DNA of 64,000 nucleotides from Planococcus salinus (lineage in GTDB: Bacteria; Bacillota; Bacilli; Bacillales_A; Planococcaceae): the NCBI RefSeq assembly GCF_003719725.1, contig NZ_RIAX01000005.1, positions 62,001 to 126,000 on the forward strand, in the 5' to 3' direction. Made by a program: the position numbers and the translations under genes. The notes beneath the pieces were generated by a model, which was given only the letters and a program-made list of their open reading frames with translations, made no database searches and was not told the origin of the DNA. Numbering within the stretch: position 1 is the stretch's first letter; every line of letters starts with the position of its first letter. Positions 62,982 to 64,000 of this stretch are shown here, in pieces.

Positions 62982-63818
62982 TCATTCTCCTCTTTCTGCC
63001 TGCTCCAGCGGAATCGTGTTCCGGGGGACAAATTGATAGTATTGAACTGCTTCTTCGGTTTTCCGGACGCCGACAAGAGCAAATCCGTCGGCAAATAACT
63101 GCTGGAAGATGCCGCGGATTTTCATGCGCCAGTCCATTGCCAGTGCCGGGTCTTCTTTTTTGATTTGCTGGAATTGCTTCGGTATCGGAACTTCAACGCC
63201 TTCCTCTGACAGCGCCGCTTCCGTTGTTTCCATGTCAATCACCGGATAGCCGGTCGGCGTTTCGGTTACACGATAGGGTTGCTGGAAACGGACCGGTCCA
63301 GGTTTCCATTTGTTTTCGACTCGGCTGCTGGAAATCCACCACTCCACTTGGAGGCGGTCGGTCGGCAGGCCACGGTTCAGCCCGTCATCCATTTCTCCGT
63401 AGCAATTTTCCAGATAGGTATGGCAGATGCCATAAAGCCGTGAGGTGTTTAAATAGGCATTTTTGCTTTCCAGCGGATCAAATGTCCACGTGATCAGGTC
63501 ATAACCGATGTCCCGCGCTTCTTTCCGCTGTTGTTCCTTCAGTATCCGGCCGATTCCCTGTGACTGGTAATCGGGATGGATTCCCATCATGTGGGAGCAC
63601 AAATACGATTTTCCTTTGTTGAATCCAGCAAACCCGTAGCTGAAGCCGATCAGTTTCTCTTCATGGAAAGCACCAACCAAAATGCCGCCGTTCTTTGAAG
63701 CGGTAAAAGTCTGATGGGTCGGAATCGGGTCCATGTCCCATACTTCACGCTCGAGCTTTTGAATCAGCCGCATATCGTCGTTCGTTTCCAGTTTTCGGAT
63801 GGTTACTTGCTTTTCCAT
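62982..63818 (-). CDS. GNAT family N-acetyl/N-succinyltransferase
   Basis: A 278-residue protein: GNAT fold with [50 protein letters not shown] (acyl-CoA motif A) and [32 protein letters not shown]. The C-terminal half is specific to a sub-group that, in Geobacillus, succinylates D-amino acids from succinyl-CoA; genes of this sub-group neighbour NSAR. The ATG at 63818 follows AAGGAAGTG; GTG at 63827 is possible. Confidence 0.88.
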   Translation of the reverse strand: MEKQVTIRKLETNDDMRLIQKLEREVWDMDPIPTHQTFTASKNGGILVGAFHEEKLIGFSYGFAGFNKGKSYLCSHMMGIHPDYQSQGIGRILKEQQRKEARDIGYDLITWTFDPLESKNAYLNTSRLYGICHTYLENCYGEMDDGLNRGLPTDRLQVEWWISSSRVENKWKPGPVRFQQPYRVTETPTGYPVIDMETTEAALSEEGVEVPIPKQFQQIKKEDPALAMDWRMKIRGIFQQLFADGFALVGVRKTEEAVQYYQFVPRNTIPLEQAERGE

Positions 63819-63823
63819 TTCTG

Positions 63824-64000
63824 TCACTTCCTTTTTTCAAGCCGTTCAAATGTATGCTGGACGGTACGCGCCAATATTTCAATGCCGGTTGTCAGGCTGT
63901 CACGGTTGAACGTCATTTTCGGATGATGGAGCCCTGGGGTCAGCCCACAGCCCAGACCCAACATCGTCGCTTTCACCGATGGCCGTTTCAATGTATAAAA
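63824..64000 (-). CDS. M20 family amidohydrolase/peptidase, C-terminal part
   Basis: The last 58 codons of a minus-strand gene continue beyond the window edge. The peptide contains [19 protein letters not shown] and [18 protein letters not shown], the C-terminal signature of M20 aminoacylases and amidohydrolases. Its stop overlaps the region of the GNAT start, so the three genes form one operon. In the known pathway the M20 member removes succinate from N-succinyl-L-amino acids. Confidence 0.85.
   Translation of the reverse strand, partial: FYTLKRPSVKATMLGLGCGLTPGLHHPKMTFNRDSLTTGIEILARTVQHTFERLEKRK

Noticed and set aside
62150-63163. 337-codon plus-strand frame over NSAR and GNAT genes
   Set aside because: Antisense to genes with catalytic residues in place; Phe/Arg-rich shadow.
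1-64000. CRISPR array, prophage, rRNA or tRNA genes
   Set aside because: No regularly spaced repeat array, phage gene group or RNA gene sequence was seen on either strand by eye; a computed search could still find short RNAs.

Overview
The window reads as a low-to-moderate GC Gram-positive genome of the order Bacillales. Ribosome binding sites are strong (AGGAGG type), TTG and GTG starts are common, and there are promoters that look like sigma-A, sigma-B and sigma-W sites, a catabolite-responsive (cre) sequence, and homologues of Bacillus families (YkvI, YndM, UPF0316, YlmA, general stress protein 17M). The family mix and the intergenic repeats suggest Planococcaceae (Planococcus-like); that placement is inference. 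I see no rRNA, tRNA, CRISPR array, prophage or intact insertion sequence.

Positions 1-17 kb hold an exopolysaccharide or capsule locus of the Wzx/Wzy type, all on the minus strand: three glycosyltransferases, a Wzy-like polymerase, two Wzx-like flippases, GDP-L-fucose synthesis (gmd, fcl), dTDP-4-keto-6-deoxyglucose synthesis (rfbA, rfbB) with a VioA-like aminotransferase, a membrane-anchored beta-helix protein and a 704-residue multidomain protein without an obvious precedent. Three transcription units in the locus share an extended -10 promoter with a common upstream element. A FemAB/GNAT-like gene (17.2 kb) and galE (18.3 kb) follow; two more FemAB-like paralogues lie at 28.3 and 30.4 kb.

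Positions 19-31.5 kb hold a zinc-ribbon/trypsin-like/TcaA-like membrane protein, an M24 peptidase, three tandem family 5 substrate-binding lipoproteins with paralogous promoters but no permease or ATPase, a VanZ protein and a metallo-beta-lactamase-fold hydrolase. A 55-residue membrane peptide at 31.7 kb has a consensus-quality sigma-W promoter.

Positions 32-36.6 kb form one unit: LacI-type regulator, an unrecognised 166-residue protein, a 29-residue membrane peptide, a sodium:solute symporter and an iron-dependent alcohol dehydrogenase, with a perfect cre match between -35 and -10. A mosaic intergenic repeat region flanked by two nearly identical terminator hairpins follows at 36.6-37.1 kb, then a secreted CocE/NonD-type hydrolase.

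Positions 39-49 kb carry mostly single genes (small regulator, cation/proton antiporter, permuted NlpC/P60-like protein, HbpS/GlcG protein, AEC transporter, UPF0316 protein, creatininase-family protein, putative b-type cytochrome, YndM-like and stress proteins). Positions 48.6-58.5 kb hold ABC components, an amidase, an NmrA/QorB-like reductase and a two-component/ABC-2 exporter operon whose sensor kinase is split by a 1-nt frameshift. Five copies of a palindromic repeat of 31 bp (AATTG-N5-GTGCCAGGCAC-N5-CAATT) lie in intergenic gaps here.

Positions 58.7-64 kb hold a LA2681-type HEPN protein with an altered motif, a small hydrophilic protein with a sigma-B-like promoter, a YkvI-like transporter, and an operon of M20 peptidase, GNAT transferase and NSAR/OSBS-family enolase. 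That operon matches a known D- to L-amino acid conversion pathway.
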